Part shown: one piece after another, positions 30,888 through 39,791 of the stretch
How positions within the stretch are numbered: position 1 is the stretch's first letter
Layout of the letters: each line of letters starts with the position of its first letter
NCBI GenBank assembly: GCA_001689405.1
Contig: LUJO01000060.1
Coordinates: 1-55,164 of the forward strand
Source: Candidatus Homeothermus arabinoxylanisolvens
GTDB taxonomy: Bacteria; Bacteroidota; Bacteroidia; Bacteroidales; Muribaculaceae
DNA: 55,164 bases
Reading direction: 5' to 3'
Program-made: the position numbers and the translations under genes
Notes under the pieces: generated by a model
Seen by the model: only the letters and a program-made list of their open reading frames with translations
Told to the model about the DNA's origin: nothing
Databases searched by the model: none

Positions 30888-31814
30888 TTACAAGATGCGA
30901 AGGAGCACTGCGCAGGCGTACTCCCTGCCATGTCGAGGCATCGTATCCGGGTTTGTCCCAACCGGTATGTCACGATTGAAGTCAACGTGTTCGCCAGTGT
31001 ATATGTTGTTGTACACGAGCGGTGTTTCCGACGATGTACGCCAGCTCAGGTCGGTAGCTACCGTCTCCTCGGTGCCGTCAGTATATCTTATGACAAGGTC
31101 AAGACAGAAGGCGGGGCGATTTCGCCATGGCGCTTTGTCAAAATCCCATACTGCTTTGGCCTGATGATTATACCATCCGTTGCCGAGAATTACGCCTATG
31201 ACATTCTCGCCTTGCTGTAGTTGCCGGGTGACGTCGAAAGCGATATAAGAGTTGCGGCGGTCGTAACGTGTGTATACGGGCGCCAATATACGGTCACCTA
31301 TCGGGGCGCCGTTAACACTGAGGTCAAACAATCCTCCGGCAGCAATGTATGCTCTTGCCGATTTTATAGGCTTGGATATTGTGAAATCCTTTCGGAAATA
31401 AGGCGCTTGGCGATATTCTTGGCTATGATTGTCGCTTATCCAGTTGCCCGCCCAGTTACCCATGAGCCCCGTTTCGAATTTTGCTACGGGCGATGCCGTT
31501 TCGCCGCTTTCAACACGCCAATAGTATACAGTCCGGGGACATAATGCGTCTCCGTCATATATTATGGTGTTTTTACCTCCGTCAGGCAATGTGGCTGACC
31601 ACACATCGCCTTGTCCCGAAGCTACGAGCGTGCTGTCAGTGCCAACTATGATTCTGCCTCCGTTTTGTGTCATGCTGTCGCAACGCCATTGCAAACGTGG
31701 CGACGGATCGTCGACTCCGAGCGGCGAGTCAAGGTGGTTTACTCGCAGATTTCCTATTCCGGCGAAAAGTTCGACAGTGGTCAGTGCAAATATGCCGGCA
31801 ATTGTTCTGTTCAT
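30888..31814 (-). pseudogene. GH78 alpha-L-rhamnosidase, N-terminal part before a frameshift
   Basis: A 308-codon frame containing the signal peptide and the first beta domains of a GH78 enzyme: 'LRVNHLDSPLGVDDPSPRLQW' (typical N-terminus), 'WAGNWISDNHSQEYRQAPYFRKDF', 'IAAGGLFDLSVNGAPIGD', 'VIGVILGNGWYN'. After 'EHVDFNRDIP' the frame becomes nonsense and stops at 30888. Reading the other frame from there gives 'WDKPGYDASTW' and continues into the catalytic half. The break is explained by loss of one base, probably a G in a CCGGG run. It lies 10 bases after the GH31 gene in one transcript. Confidence 0.8.
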
Positions 31815-31824
31815 CTTCCGGTGT

Positions 31825-33969
31825 TTAGTTCAGGTCTATGACGATACCGTCGGTCAGAGAGCCGCTGCCTTGCCGTACGCCGTCTTGGGTCAGTATCTTG
31901 ACAATGGCCATGCCTTTATGGGCAGGATTGAAGTTGCCGTCTTTTGAAGTAAGTCTTATCGTGCATTTGCCGTCGGCCGTATCGGCTGAAAAGCGCTCAA
32001 AACTGTAGTCGCCGTTTTTGAACTCCCAACCGTCGCCCGAGTCGCTGTACAACACTCCCTCGGCATGGCCTTCGGCATCGGTATTGATCCAGAGAGTGAG
32101 GGGGTCGAGCGATTCCTGACCGGTATGTTGGATTACCGCACCTGTAGGAAGTATGGCTCCGGGGCGAAGTTTCAGTTCAACCTGAAAGCGGTCCTCACGA
32201 TCGGCTGGCATGAGCGGAAGTACTTGCCAGTCGCCTTTGGGGAGTGCCGGGGCATCGGCCCATGCGGGAACGACGAGTAGGTCGGCTCCGAGTGTGAATA
32301 CCTGCTCTTCGGCACGCAATGAAGTGTCGGCCGGATCGGCAAAAAATACCGGGCGCATCATAGGCATGCCGTCGGTGGCTGATTCGTGCAGGAGAGTATA
32401 CAGATAGGATAGAAGCATATAGCGCTTTTCAAGGGCCGTGCGTGAGGCCTGTTCCACCTCGTCGCCAAATGCCCACGGCTCTTTGTTGACAGTACCGGTG
32501 CACGCATGGCCACGTGAGAACGGATAGAAAGCGCCGAGAGCCATCCAATGCCCGAACAGCTCGGGAGTCGGATTAAAGAGAAATCCTCCTATGTCGGCGC
32601 CGTTCATGGGCTGTCCCGACAGGCCCAATGTCAGCGACATAGGTATGGAGAGCCGCATGTGCTCGTCGGTCGAGCCGTTGTCGCCGGTCCAAGTAGCCGC
32701 ATAGCGTTGTCCGCCGAGAAAGTTGGAGCGGGTGAGTATGAACGGGCGTCGGTCGGGGTGTACGGCCATCACGCCGTCTCTGGTGGCGCGTACCATCTGC
32801 TGGCCGTAGATGTTGTGATACTTCAGATGCGGGCCTTCCGGTATGCCGTCGCCGCCGCGATGTATGTTGTCCTCGGGCATTGTGCCTGTCGGGGAGTCGC
32901 TGATCTGCGGCTCGTTGACGTCGTTCCACACTCCGTCCACTCCTGTGGCGAGGAAGTCGCGGTATAGTTCGGCCCACCATTTTCTTACATCGGGAGAGGT
33001 GAAATCGGGGAACGCGCATACGCCGGGCCACATGCTCCCGTGATAATTCTCGCCTTTGGCGGTCTTGACCCACATGTCGTTTTCAGTGCCCGATTTGTAT
33101 ACAAAGTATTCAGGGTCGGCCTTTGGTCCCGGGTCGATCATCCAAGTGGAGTGAAAGCCGCGCATGTGCAGGTCGCGGTTGAGAGCCGCCGGGTCGGGAA
33201 ATGTCGTGGGATTGAAAGTGAATATACGGTAGCCGTCCATATAGTCGATGTCCATCCACATGACGTCGCAGGGTATGCGTTTCAGGCGGAAGGTGTCGGC
33301 GACTTCAATAACGCGCGAAGCCGGCGTGTAGGAGAAGCGGCACTGATGATAGCCGAGAGCCCAGCGTGGTATCATGGGCATCGTGCCTATGAGTTCGGCA
33401 AGGCCCCGCATGACATCCTGCGGCGACTTGCGGTCGATGATATATACACGAAATAGCTCACCCTCCGTGTCGAGAGTTATGCGGGAGTCGGCGGTTGTCA
33501 GAACCGCCTTGTAGGGGGTGTCGAACAGTATGCCGAAAGCGCTGCCGTCGGGGCGTACGCCCATGACCCACGGATGTGACTGGTACAGGCGTTTGCCGCC
33601 GTCTACGCCGTATGCTCCGGAGTCAGTATTCCATAGCTTTATGCTCTGTCCGTTGCGCAGAAGGGGGCCCGTCACTTCTCCGCCTCCGTAAATGCTTGTG
33701 CCGGCAGGTATGTCGAGCCACGCCGAAGCTTTGGCTTTGGTCATGCCGATTGACGGAATTAGCTCCCATCCGGCAGGCAGGTCGCCTTTTATTGCGGGCT
33801 CCTTTTCGAGCGCGAATGAAGGCATACTCACTGCGGAGAAGCCTTTTGGCTCGAATAGCGCTATGCCGTCGCCAACCGATTTTTGCTTTGCCCATTTTAC
33901 CGATTTGGCTGAGCACACGGCATATCCGGCTACTGCCACGATGACTAATATGGTTAATCTGCGGATCAT
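31825..33969 (-). CDS. Exported GH31 family glycoside hydrolase (alpha-glucosidase or alpha-xylosidase type)
   Basis: A 714-residue secreted enzyme (signal peptide MIRRLTILVIVAVAGYAVCSA). The N-terminal beta sandwich ends near 195; the catalytic barrel starts 'MPMIPRWALGYHQCRFSY'. Metal-free GH31 residues are visible: Asp240 in 'MWMDIDYMDGYRIF', the nucleophile Asp350 in 'GVDGVWNDVNEP', and the acid/base Asp430 in 'ATWTGDN'. Two small beta domains follow. The TTG at 33978 is in frame, but the ATG at 33969 starts the signal peptide correctly. It is the first gene of the GH31-GH78-GH2 run, 136 bases after GH125. The exact alpha-linked sugar removed is unknown. Confidence 0.88.
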   Translation of the reverse strand: MIRRLTILVIVAVAGYAVCSAKSVKWAKQKSVGDGIALFEPKGFSAVSMPSFALEKEPAIKGDLPAGWELIPSIGMTKAKASAWLDIPAGTSIYGGGEVTGPLLRNGQSIKLWNTDSGAYGVDGGKRLYQSHPWVMGVRPDGSAFGILFDTPYKAVLTTADSRITLDTEGELFRVYIIDRKSPQDVMRGLAELIGTMPMIPRWALGYHQCRFSYTPASRVIEVADTFRLKRIPCDVMWMDIDYMDGYRIFTFNPTTFPDPAALNRDLHMRGFHSTWMIDPGPKADPEYFVYKSGTENDMWVKTAKGENYHGSMWPGVCAFPDFTSPDVRKWWAELYRDFLATGVDGVWNDVNEPQISDSPTGTMPEDNIHRGGDGIPEGPHLKYHNIYGQQMVRATRDGVMAVHPDRRPFILTRSNFLGGQRYAATWTGDNGSTDEHMRLSIPMSLTLGLSGQPMNGADIGGFLFNPTPELFGHWMALGAFYPFSRGHACTGTVNKEPWAFGDEVEQASRTALEKRYMLLSYLYTLLHESATDGMPMMRPVFFADPADTSLRAEEQVFTLGADLLVVPAWADAPALPKGDWQVLPLMPADREDRFQVELKLRPGAILPTGAVIQHTGQESLDPLTLWINTDAEGHAEGVLYSDSGDGWEFKNGDYSFERFSADTADGKCTIRLTSKDGNFNPAHKGMAIVKILTQDGVRQGSGSLTDGIVIDLN

Positions 33970-34001
33970 GATATTCAATAGCTGGTTATGAGAATTAAAT
34001 A

Positions 34002-34076
34002 AAACCTAAAACAATCTTATTACCTGAAATATAGATCACCTATAAACCTAACTATGCATTAAACCTTAAAACAATC
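34002..34076. repeat. Near-identical direct repeats upstream of GH31
   Basis: AAACCTAAAACAATC (34002-34016) recurs as AAACCTTAAAACAATC (34061-34076), 60 bases apart in the gap between GH125 and GH31. Together with a TAGATTTG -7 match on the minus strand at 34092-34099 this suggests a separately regulated internal promoter for GH31-GH78-GH2. Confidence 0.35.
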
Positions 34077-34105
34077 AGTATACTTAAAAACCAAATCTAT
34101 TCCAT

Positions 34106-35569
34106 TCAAATCGAGTTGAGCAAATCTATTTTACCTTCGTCAACGAGTTTTATGATGAGTTCGCCAAAGAGCGTGTTCTGCCATGCAAACCACTCTCTGG
34201 TGAAATCGGTGGCATCTTCGACATTGAAGGATTCGTGCATGAAGCCTGTCTCGGCATCGGTGGCGAGCAGCATGGATATGCATTCTTTTATCTCATTGTC
34301 GTCAGTCGACGTGAATGCTTTCATCATGATGCTCATGGGCCATGCCATGTCGTAGCCTATGTGCGGGCCGCCTATGCCTTCGCCGGCTTTGCCTTTGAAG
34401 AAATAGGGGTTATTCTTGCTCCATACGAAGCGGCGGGTGTTCTGGTATACGGGATCGTTGACATCGACATCGCCGAGATAGGGCATGGCGAGCAGGCTCG
34501 GTACGTTGGCGTCATCCATAAGATGCTTGTTGCCGAAGCCGTCGACCTCGAATGCGTATATGGTGCCGAATTCGGGATGGTTGTATGTGGCGTGTTTTTT
34601 CAGCGCTGTCTCCACTTCATCGGCAAGCGCGGTGCACTTGGCGCTCAGGTCGGCGTTGTTGTTTACTTTGTCGAGAATCTCGGCGGCTTTGCGCAGTGAG
34701 GTTACTGCAAAGAAGTTGGACGGTATGAGATACTGGAACGTGGTAGCGTCGTCGGACGGACGGAAACATGACACGATAAGTCCGCATCCGCTTACCGGAG
34801 CACCCCAGCCGCCGTTGTTGAGTGTGTCAAGCGCACGCTCGGTCTTGCGCTGGAATTTGTACGGGCCACGGTCGCCGTCTTTACGCTGCTGTGCTACAAA
34901 TGTAGCGTATATGTTGCCTATGGCCTGAAGCCACTCTTCATCGAAGATGGATGCATCACCGGTTCTTTTCCAGTATTCGTAGGCCAGACGCAGCGGATAG
35001 CACAGTGAGTCAATCTCCCATTTGCGTTCATGTACATCGGGTATCATGTCGGTAAGGTCGCTCATCCACGAGCCGCCTGTAGGCCCGTCATTGAAGGCAT
35101 TGGCGTACGGGTCGAGGTTTATGCACTTGAACTGACGGCGTATCACTCCTTCTATCATGGCCTTGAGGTCGGCGTCTTCGTTGGCGAGCTGCACGTAGGG
35201 CCATACCTGAGCCCCGGAGTCGCGAAGCCACATGGCATGTATGTCGCCGGTGTAGACAAACGTGTCGTTCTTGCCGTCGGCGCCTTTGCGGAAATGCACT
35301 GTGGTGTCGATCGTGTTGGGGAAACAGTTCTCAAACATCCAAGCGAGCTTGGGGTTGGTGAGCATCTTCTTTATTGCCGCTATCTTGGCTTCAACCGCCG
35401 TCGATTTGAACAGACGTTTGTTTTTGGCCGGGCGGTTGGTCTTGTGATACTTCTTGGCCGTGACAACGGTGGTATTGTCTGATACGCATACGGGCGCTTG
35501 CGATGCGTACGCGTTCATCGACCCCATCAGAAGGGCGGTCGCGGCAATGGCATTAGTTAATACGTTCAT
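34106..35569 (-). CDS. Exported GH125 exo-alpha-1,6-mannosidase
   Basis: A 487-residue secreted enzyme (MNVLTNAIAATALLMGSMNAYA). GH125 proteins are metal-independent (alpha/alpha)6 exo-alpha-1,6-mannosidases. Recognisable blocks are 'MFENCFPNTIDTTVHF', 'TFVYTGDIHAMWLRDSGAQVWPYV' (Asp in the active centre), 'AFNDGPTGGSWMSDLTDM', 'WEIDSLCYPLRLAYEYWKRTG', 'GIGGPHIGYDMAWPMSIMMKAF' and 'GFMHESFNVEDATDFTREWFAWQNTLFGELI' (catalytic Glu region). A TTG at 35578 is in frame but overlaps the GH76 stop; the ATG at 35569 is better. It follows GH76 by five bases. It trims the alpha-1,6-mannan backbone oligosaccharides. Confidence 0.9.
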   Translation of the reverse strand: MNVLTNAIAATALLMGSMNAYASQAPVCVSDNTTVVTAKKYHKTNRPAKNKRLFKSTAVEAKIAAIKKMLTNPKLAWMFENCFPNTIDTTVHFRKGADGKNDTFVYTGDIHAMWLRDSGAQVWPYVQLANEDADLKAMIEGVIRRQFKCINLDPYANAFNDGPTGGSWMSDLTDMIPDVHERKWEIDSLCYPLRLAYEYWKRTGDASIFDEEWLQAIGNIYATFVAQQRKDGDRGPYKFQRKTERALDTLNNGGWGAPVSGCGLIVSCFRPSDDATTFQYLIPSNFFAVTSLRKAAEILDKVNNNADLSAKCTALADEVETALKKHATYNHPEFGTIYAFEVDGFGNKHLMDDANVPSLLAMPYLGDVDVNDPVYQNTRRFVWSKNNPYFFKGKAGEGIGGPHIGYDMAWPMSIMMKAFTSTDDNEIKECISMLLATDAETGFMHESFNVEDATDFTREWFAWQNTLFGELIIKLVDEGKIDLLNSI

Positions 35570-35574
35570 TATTG

Positions 35575-36795
35575 TCAATTATTTTTAGTGTTGTTAATAT
35601 AGGTTGCAGCGCGGCTATACATTTCAGCCATCGCAGCCTGTGTTAGCAACCATTTGCGGGTATCGGTCTCCGTACCGCTCCAGTCTTGATTGAACAGTCC
35701 TGTCTCGGCGTCGCGTGACTTTAACCATGCGTGGTCGAGATTGCGTACGAAGTGGTCCATATATTCGGGGTTGCGGTCGGTATTGAACAGTTCCTCAAAG
35801 CCTCGCATCATCACGGCGGTAAACCATACGTTTCCTTTGCCGAGCAGCGGGAAGGCGCCTATGCTGTCATTGGCTTCTCCGCCGTTGAAGAAGTGGCGGT
35901 GGGCGCTTTCGGCTATGCTGCGTGCGTCGTTCAGGTATACGGAGTCGCCGGTGGCCTTGAACAGCAGGGCGGCTGACTGCATCATCTGTCCGCTGTTGTA
36001 TGCAAATTTGGCCCGTCCGATTTCGCCTTTAAGGTTGATGTTGTCAAAGTAAAGGCAGTCGGTCGTATCCTGTAGATTGTTTTTGGTCCATGTGTATAGC
36101 TCACGGCCTTTGTCGAGAAATCTCCTGTCGGCAGTAGCCTCGTACAGTTTCAGCGCGTAAACCGACCCCGGAGCGTTGGAACAGGTGTTTTTGCCGCCTT
36201 TTTTCTGCTCGCACCAGTAGATGCCTCCGCCGAGTATGCTGTCCGTGCCGCTTTCGATAAACTCCCATATCATGCGTGCCTTGTCAAGATACTTGGGGTC
36301 TTTGGTGGCGAGATACATGTCGGTGAAGTCGATACCCAGCCATACGTTGTCATCGTAGAAACGGTCGCTTTGAGGCGCCGTGTTGACGTATGAAGCATAG
36401 GCCGCCGGCTGCCGGGCAGTGTCAAGATACATCTCCAGTCCGGGCAGTATGCGCTTCTGAAGGACTTCGATGCATGTCGTATCGCCGGTGGCTGAATAAA
36501 GGGCGTTTACCGCCGAGAATGATCCGGAGTAGGGCCATAGATACGAGTATGCGTTAAATGTCTCTACCGGAGCTTCCGCAAGGTACGTGGCGGCGTAGGC
36601 TTCGTCGGAAGGGTAATTCTCGCGTAGCAGATTCTCGCCCGGAATTGAATATTTCGCATACATCGAGTCCAGTGTCTCGCGGGCCATGGCGGCGTAACGG
36701 TTGTTTTCGGCGGTACCGGCATCTGACTGACGGAAGCACCCGAAAAGAGTGCTTCCTGTCAGTATGATTGCCGATATGGTCAGATATTTGTTCAT
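35575..36795 (-). CDS. GH76 alpha-1,6-mannanase lipoprotein (first)
   Basis: A 406-residue lipoprotein (lipobox TLFGC, Cys20), so probably surface- or periplasm-anchored. GH76 endo-alpha-1,6-mannanases cut the alpha-1,6 backbone of mannan and use a paired Asp. Here the pair is Asp148-Asp149 in 'SDRFYDDNVWLGIDF'. Other family segments are 'NAYSYLWPYSGSFSAVNAL', 'GGGIYWCEQKKGGKNTCSNAPGSVYALKLYE', 'FAYNSGQMMQSAALLFKATGD' and 'WSGTETDTRKWLLTQAAMAEMYSR'. It is about 38% shorter than many GH76 enzymes with extra modules. A second GH76 gene follows at 36818-37960, 22 bases upstream in transcription order. Confidence 0.9.
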   Translation of the reverse strand: MNKYLTISAIILTGSTLFGCFRQSDAGTAENNRYAAMARETLDSMYAKYSIPGENLLRENYPSDEAYAATYLAEAPVETFNAYSYLWPYSGSFSAVNALYSATGDTTCIEVLQKRILPGLEMYLDTARQPAAYASYVNTAPQSDRFYDDNVWLGIDFTDMYLATKDPKYLDKARMIWEFIESGTDSILGGGIYWCEQKKGGKNTCSNAPGSVYALKLYEATADRRFLDKGRELYTWTKNNLQDTTDCLYFDNINLKGEIGRAKFAYNSGQMMQSAALLFKATGDSVYLNDARSIAESAHRHFFNGGEANDSIGAFPLLGKGNVWFTAVMMRGFEELFNTDRNPEYMDHFVRNLDHAWLKSRDAETGLFNQDWSGTETDTRKWLLTQAAMAEMYSRAATYINNTKNN

Positions 36796-36817
36796 CAGTT
36801 ATATCGGAAATGACGGT

Positions 36818-37960
36818 TTATTTATTCTTGTCGAAACGCGCCTTGGCTTCCATGAGTGTGGCTCCGCTGACCTGCGCGTTAAGCTCCGTGGCACCGAGAG
36901 GGCCGTCAGTCCATGACGGGCCGAAGAGTATCTGGCGCTTGTCGGCTATGCCTTTGGTCCAAGCCATGACGGCATTGTTGTTCAAGAACGTAGTGAACTT
37001 GTTGGCAAATGCCGGGTCGAGGTCAGGTTCGGCAATCAGCTCGATGAAGTAACGTATGAAGATGCCTTTGAACAGGGCGCCGTCGCCGTTGCCTTCGTTG
37101 CGGAGCACATTGTTGCTCTGGTCGATGCAGCCTTTGGTTATGGCATAGTTGGCAGCACGGCGCGCATCCTTGAGGTAGTTGGCGTCGCCTGTGAATTTAT
37201 ACAGTCTGAGGGCGCTTCCGAGGAATGTGCCTTGATTATATGTCAGGGTCACGGTGTTGATCTCTCCGCTGCGGCCGTCCATGCCGTCATAGACGGCTCC
37301 TGTGGCGGGGTTGAAGAGATTGTCACGGGTCCATGAATATATCTTTACGGCCCATTCGAGGTCTTCCTGATTCTTTTCAAGCTCATACAGACGGCATGCT
37401 ATCAGTGAGCCGGGAGCGTTGGAGCAGGCGTTCTTGCTGTAAGGCATGGTGTGCTTCCAAGCGAGGCCGCCGCCTCCGAATTCCTCGTTCCAGCCGCCCT
37501 TGATGTCATTCCAGAGATCTTTGGCCGTGTTGAGGTATTTCGCATCTTTTGTCACTTCATAGAGGCGTATCATGGTAAGCGTTATCCACTCCTCGTCATC
37601 GTAGAAGTCGTTGTAGTAGCTGCCGCCGCTCTTCTGCTTGATACCTTCATACCATTGGTCGAAGAGAGCGGAGTATTTGGCATCGCCGGTGCGGTTATAT
37701 GCGTCTATGACTGCGTCCATGGCGTGGGCCTGCGGCCAGTAGTTCCAGTCGTTTCCGTCCTTTTCTCCGCTTTTGGAGTTGAAGAAATGACGGTCAGTGT
37801 CCCAGAAGTACTCTATAAGAGCATCGGTCGAACGGCCGGCGGCGTCATCCCAGTTGATGTCGGCCTGCTCGTCGCCGTACTGGTAAACGTCGTCGATATT
37901 GTCGCAGCTCGTTAAAGCCATGACTGCCATCAGTGACGCTGAAATCAAATATTTGTTCAT
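36818..37960 (-). CDS. GH76 alpha-1,6-mannanase lipoprotein (second)
   Basis: A 380-residue lipoprotein (lipobox MALTSC, Cys19). The catalytic pair is Asp121-Asp122 in 'YYNDFYDDEEWITLTMI'. 'YWPQAHAMDAVIDAYNRTGD', 'GGGGLAWKHTMPYSKNACSNAPGSLIACRLYEL', 'TLTYNQGTFLGSALRLYKFTGD' and 'FKGIFIRYFIELIAE' are GH76 blocks. Compared with the other GH76 it differs around the active site, suggesting the two cut different chain patterns, for example backbone versus branched mannan, or surface versus periplasmic cleavage. It is 27 bases downstream of the SusE-like gene, in the core PUL transcript. Confidence 0.9.
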   Translation of the reverse strand: MNKYLISASLMAVMALTSCDNIDDVYQYGDEQADINWDDAAGRSTDALIEYFWDTDRHFFNSKSGEKDGNDWNYWPQAHAMDAVIDAYNRTGDAKYSALFDQWYEGIKQKSGGSYYNDFYDDEEWITLTMIRLYEVTKDAKYLNTAKDLWNDIKGGWNEEFGGGGLAWKHTMPYSKNACSNAPGSLIACRLYELEKNQEDLEWAVKIYSWTRDNLFNPATGAVYDGMDGRSGEINTVTLTYNQGTFLGSALRLYKFTGDANYLKDARRAANYAITKGCIDQSNNVLRNEGNGDGALFKGIFIRYFIELIAEPDLDPAFANKFTTFLNNNAVMAWTKGIADKRQILFGPSWTDGPLGATELNAQVSGATLMEAKARFDKNK

Positions 37961-37987
37961 GATAATTTTAGTCGTTTAATGGTTAAA

Positions 37988-39754
37988 TTATTCAGCGAGT
38001 TCGATGCTGTGGGTATAGGTGTCGTGTAGCTTCACCTTTACTGTCACTGTCTTGTTCATCCAGTCACCGTTGAGCTTGAATTTGTCGTCCCATTGTGAGT
38101 CATTCACCGGTTTCAGGTCATAGTAGTCGGCGGGAACGTCGCCCAGCTCCATCGGCGATTTGTCGTAGTCCTTCACACAGCCCCACTGCTGCTTGGTGTC
38201 GGGACCGCCGAGTTCCATGACAAATTTGTAGCGGTTGTCGCCGTCGCCGGCATCGTTGGAGATACCTGTGGCTTCCCACTCGCCGTTGCCCTTGTAGTCG
38301 AGGTCAAGAACGGCCGATCCGTGATTAAACCAGCAGTCCATGACGCTGAAGCGGGTTATCTTCTTGGCTGTGAATTCGGCTTTCGCGAAGTCAAAGATCA
38401 TCCAGTATATGCCGTCGTCGGCAAGGGTTATGTCGTCGGCGCCGACAACGAGTTTACCGTCTTCTACATGGAAGTCGCCTGCGCGGAATGCCTTGCCGCC
38501 CTTGATTTCGGTGAAGATCTCAAATGTATTGTCATCAAGTTTTTTTGCGGTAAGATTACCGCCTTCGGTAGCGTCGCCTGACAGTGTCAGGGTGGCGGGA
38601 GCTGTAAGTTCGCCCGGTTCTTCGGGTGCGGGAGCGTCGCCTGCGTCCTCAACGAAGTGGCGGCGGCGTGCCTCGTTCAGATAGAGTGTTGCGCGGAAAG
38701 GTACGTTGTGGTCATACTTGTGGTCGAGTTTCCATTTGTTGTCCCACTGCGATATGCCGTATTCGCCGGCGTTCCAGTAAGCGTCATCCGCACCTGCTCC
38801 GTTGGGGGTGGAGTCTATGCCATTGTCGGCACCCCACATGGTCTTTGAGCCGTCGCCGTAAGTCATGAGAAGTTTGTAGCGCTCGTCGCGGCCCCAGCTT
38901 TCCTGATGGAAGTCTACCGAACCTACGCCCGAGTATACACCGTTGCCTACGTAGGGAAGTTCAAATTTAACCTCGTTGTCGGCTGAGAAGAAGAACTCTA
39001 CTTTCTCGATTTTCTGTACTTTGGCTGATGCTATGGAGAAATCGAGGTTGAGGCGGTATACGCCGTCTTCGGCTACTGTGCCCTCGCCGTCGCCTTCCTT
39101 GATGCGGTTGCCGTCTAAGTAGAATGTGAGGCCGGCTTTTGACTGTTCGCTTGACAGCTTGAACGGCTTGCCGCCTTTGAGTTTTACTACGGCTTCAAAT
39201 ACGTCGAGCTCGGGCGATATGCAGGTGATGGCCGTGCTCTCGTCAACACCTTCGCCGCTGATGAACAGCTGTGAGGGCACTTCGGCGAAGCCGAGCAGAC
39301 GGGTTATGGTAAGCGAGCGCTTGATCGATACGGGTGTGGTAATGATACCGCGCGATGCAACGACCGACCATTGTATATCGCCGGTCTCGCCTGACTCAAG
39401 GCCGGCCATTTGGCCCACCTTGTTGAGGTCTTTGTGCGATATGGTGGCGTAGTTGCGTGATCCGTTGCCGTCAGATAACACTTTGTAGATAGGGTTGCTG
39501 AAGTCGCCGCCGGCCTTGTCAAACACAACTTCGTACAAGGGTGCTCCGCCGTCTTCGGCTTTGGCGCTTTCCCATTCGAAAAATACGGCGGCTGTGGCCG
39601 ATGCCTGAAGGGGTACTTCCTTCTTGTCGTTAGGTTCGAACAGAGCCTTGACCGGAGTGACGTTGGTGTCCTTGAATTCCATGTCGGATGTACATGAGTT
39701 AAGGGCGATTATTGAAGCGCAAGCGATGAGCGCTGATTTTATTCTGAATAACAT
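37988..39754 (-). CDS. SusE/SusF-like surface glycan-binding lipoprotein
   Basis: A 588-residue lipoprotein (LNSCTSD, Cys21). Residues about 35-150 look like the SusE N-terminal domain ('PLQASATAAVFFEWESAKAEDGGAPLYEVVFD'). The rest has two related units of about 200 residues, each ending in a carbohydrate-binding fold. In both copies 'YKLLMTYGDGSKTMWGA' or 'YKFVMELGGPDTKQQWG' is followed by '(I/D)SQWDNKWKL' or 'SQWDDKFKL'. Aromatic residues in these repeats probably stack on sugar rings. It lies 37 bases downstream of SusD and is the third outer-membrane component of the PUL, holding glycan near the transporter. Confidence 0.8.
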   Translation of the reverse strand: MLFRIKSALIACASIIALNSCTSDMEFKDTNVTPVKALFEPNDKKEVPLQASATAAVFFEWESAKAEDGGAPLYEVVFDKAGGDFSNPIYKVLSDGNGSRNYATISHKDLNKVGQMAGLESGETGDIQWSVVASRGIITTPVSIKRSLTITRLLGFAEVPSQLFISGEGVDESTAITCISPELDVFEAVVKLKGGKPFKLSSEQSKAGLTFYLDGNRIKEGDGEGTVAEDGVYRLNLDFSIASAKVQKIEKVEFFFSADNEVKFELPYVGNGVYSGVGSVDFHQESWGRDERYKLLMTYGDGSKTMWGADNGIDSTPNGAGADDAYWNAGEYGISQWDNKWKLDHKYDHNVPFRATLYLNEARRRHFVEDAGDAPAPEEPGELTAPATLTLSGDATEGGNLTAKKLDDNTFEIFTEIKGGKAFRAGDFHVEDGKLVVGADDITLADDGIYWMIFDFAKAEFTAKKITRFSVMDCWFNHGSAVLDLDYKGNGEWEATGISNDAGDGDNRYKFVMELGGPDTKQQWGCVKDYDKSPMELGDVPADYYDLKPVNDSQWDDKFKLNGDWMNKTVTVKVKLHDTYTHSIELAE

Positions 39755-39791
39755 TGTTGTATTATTTGAAAATTATGAAATAAGGAGAATA

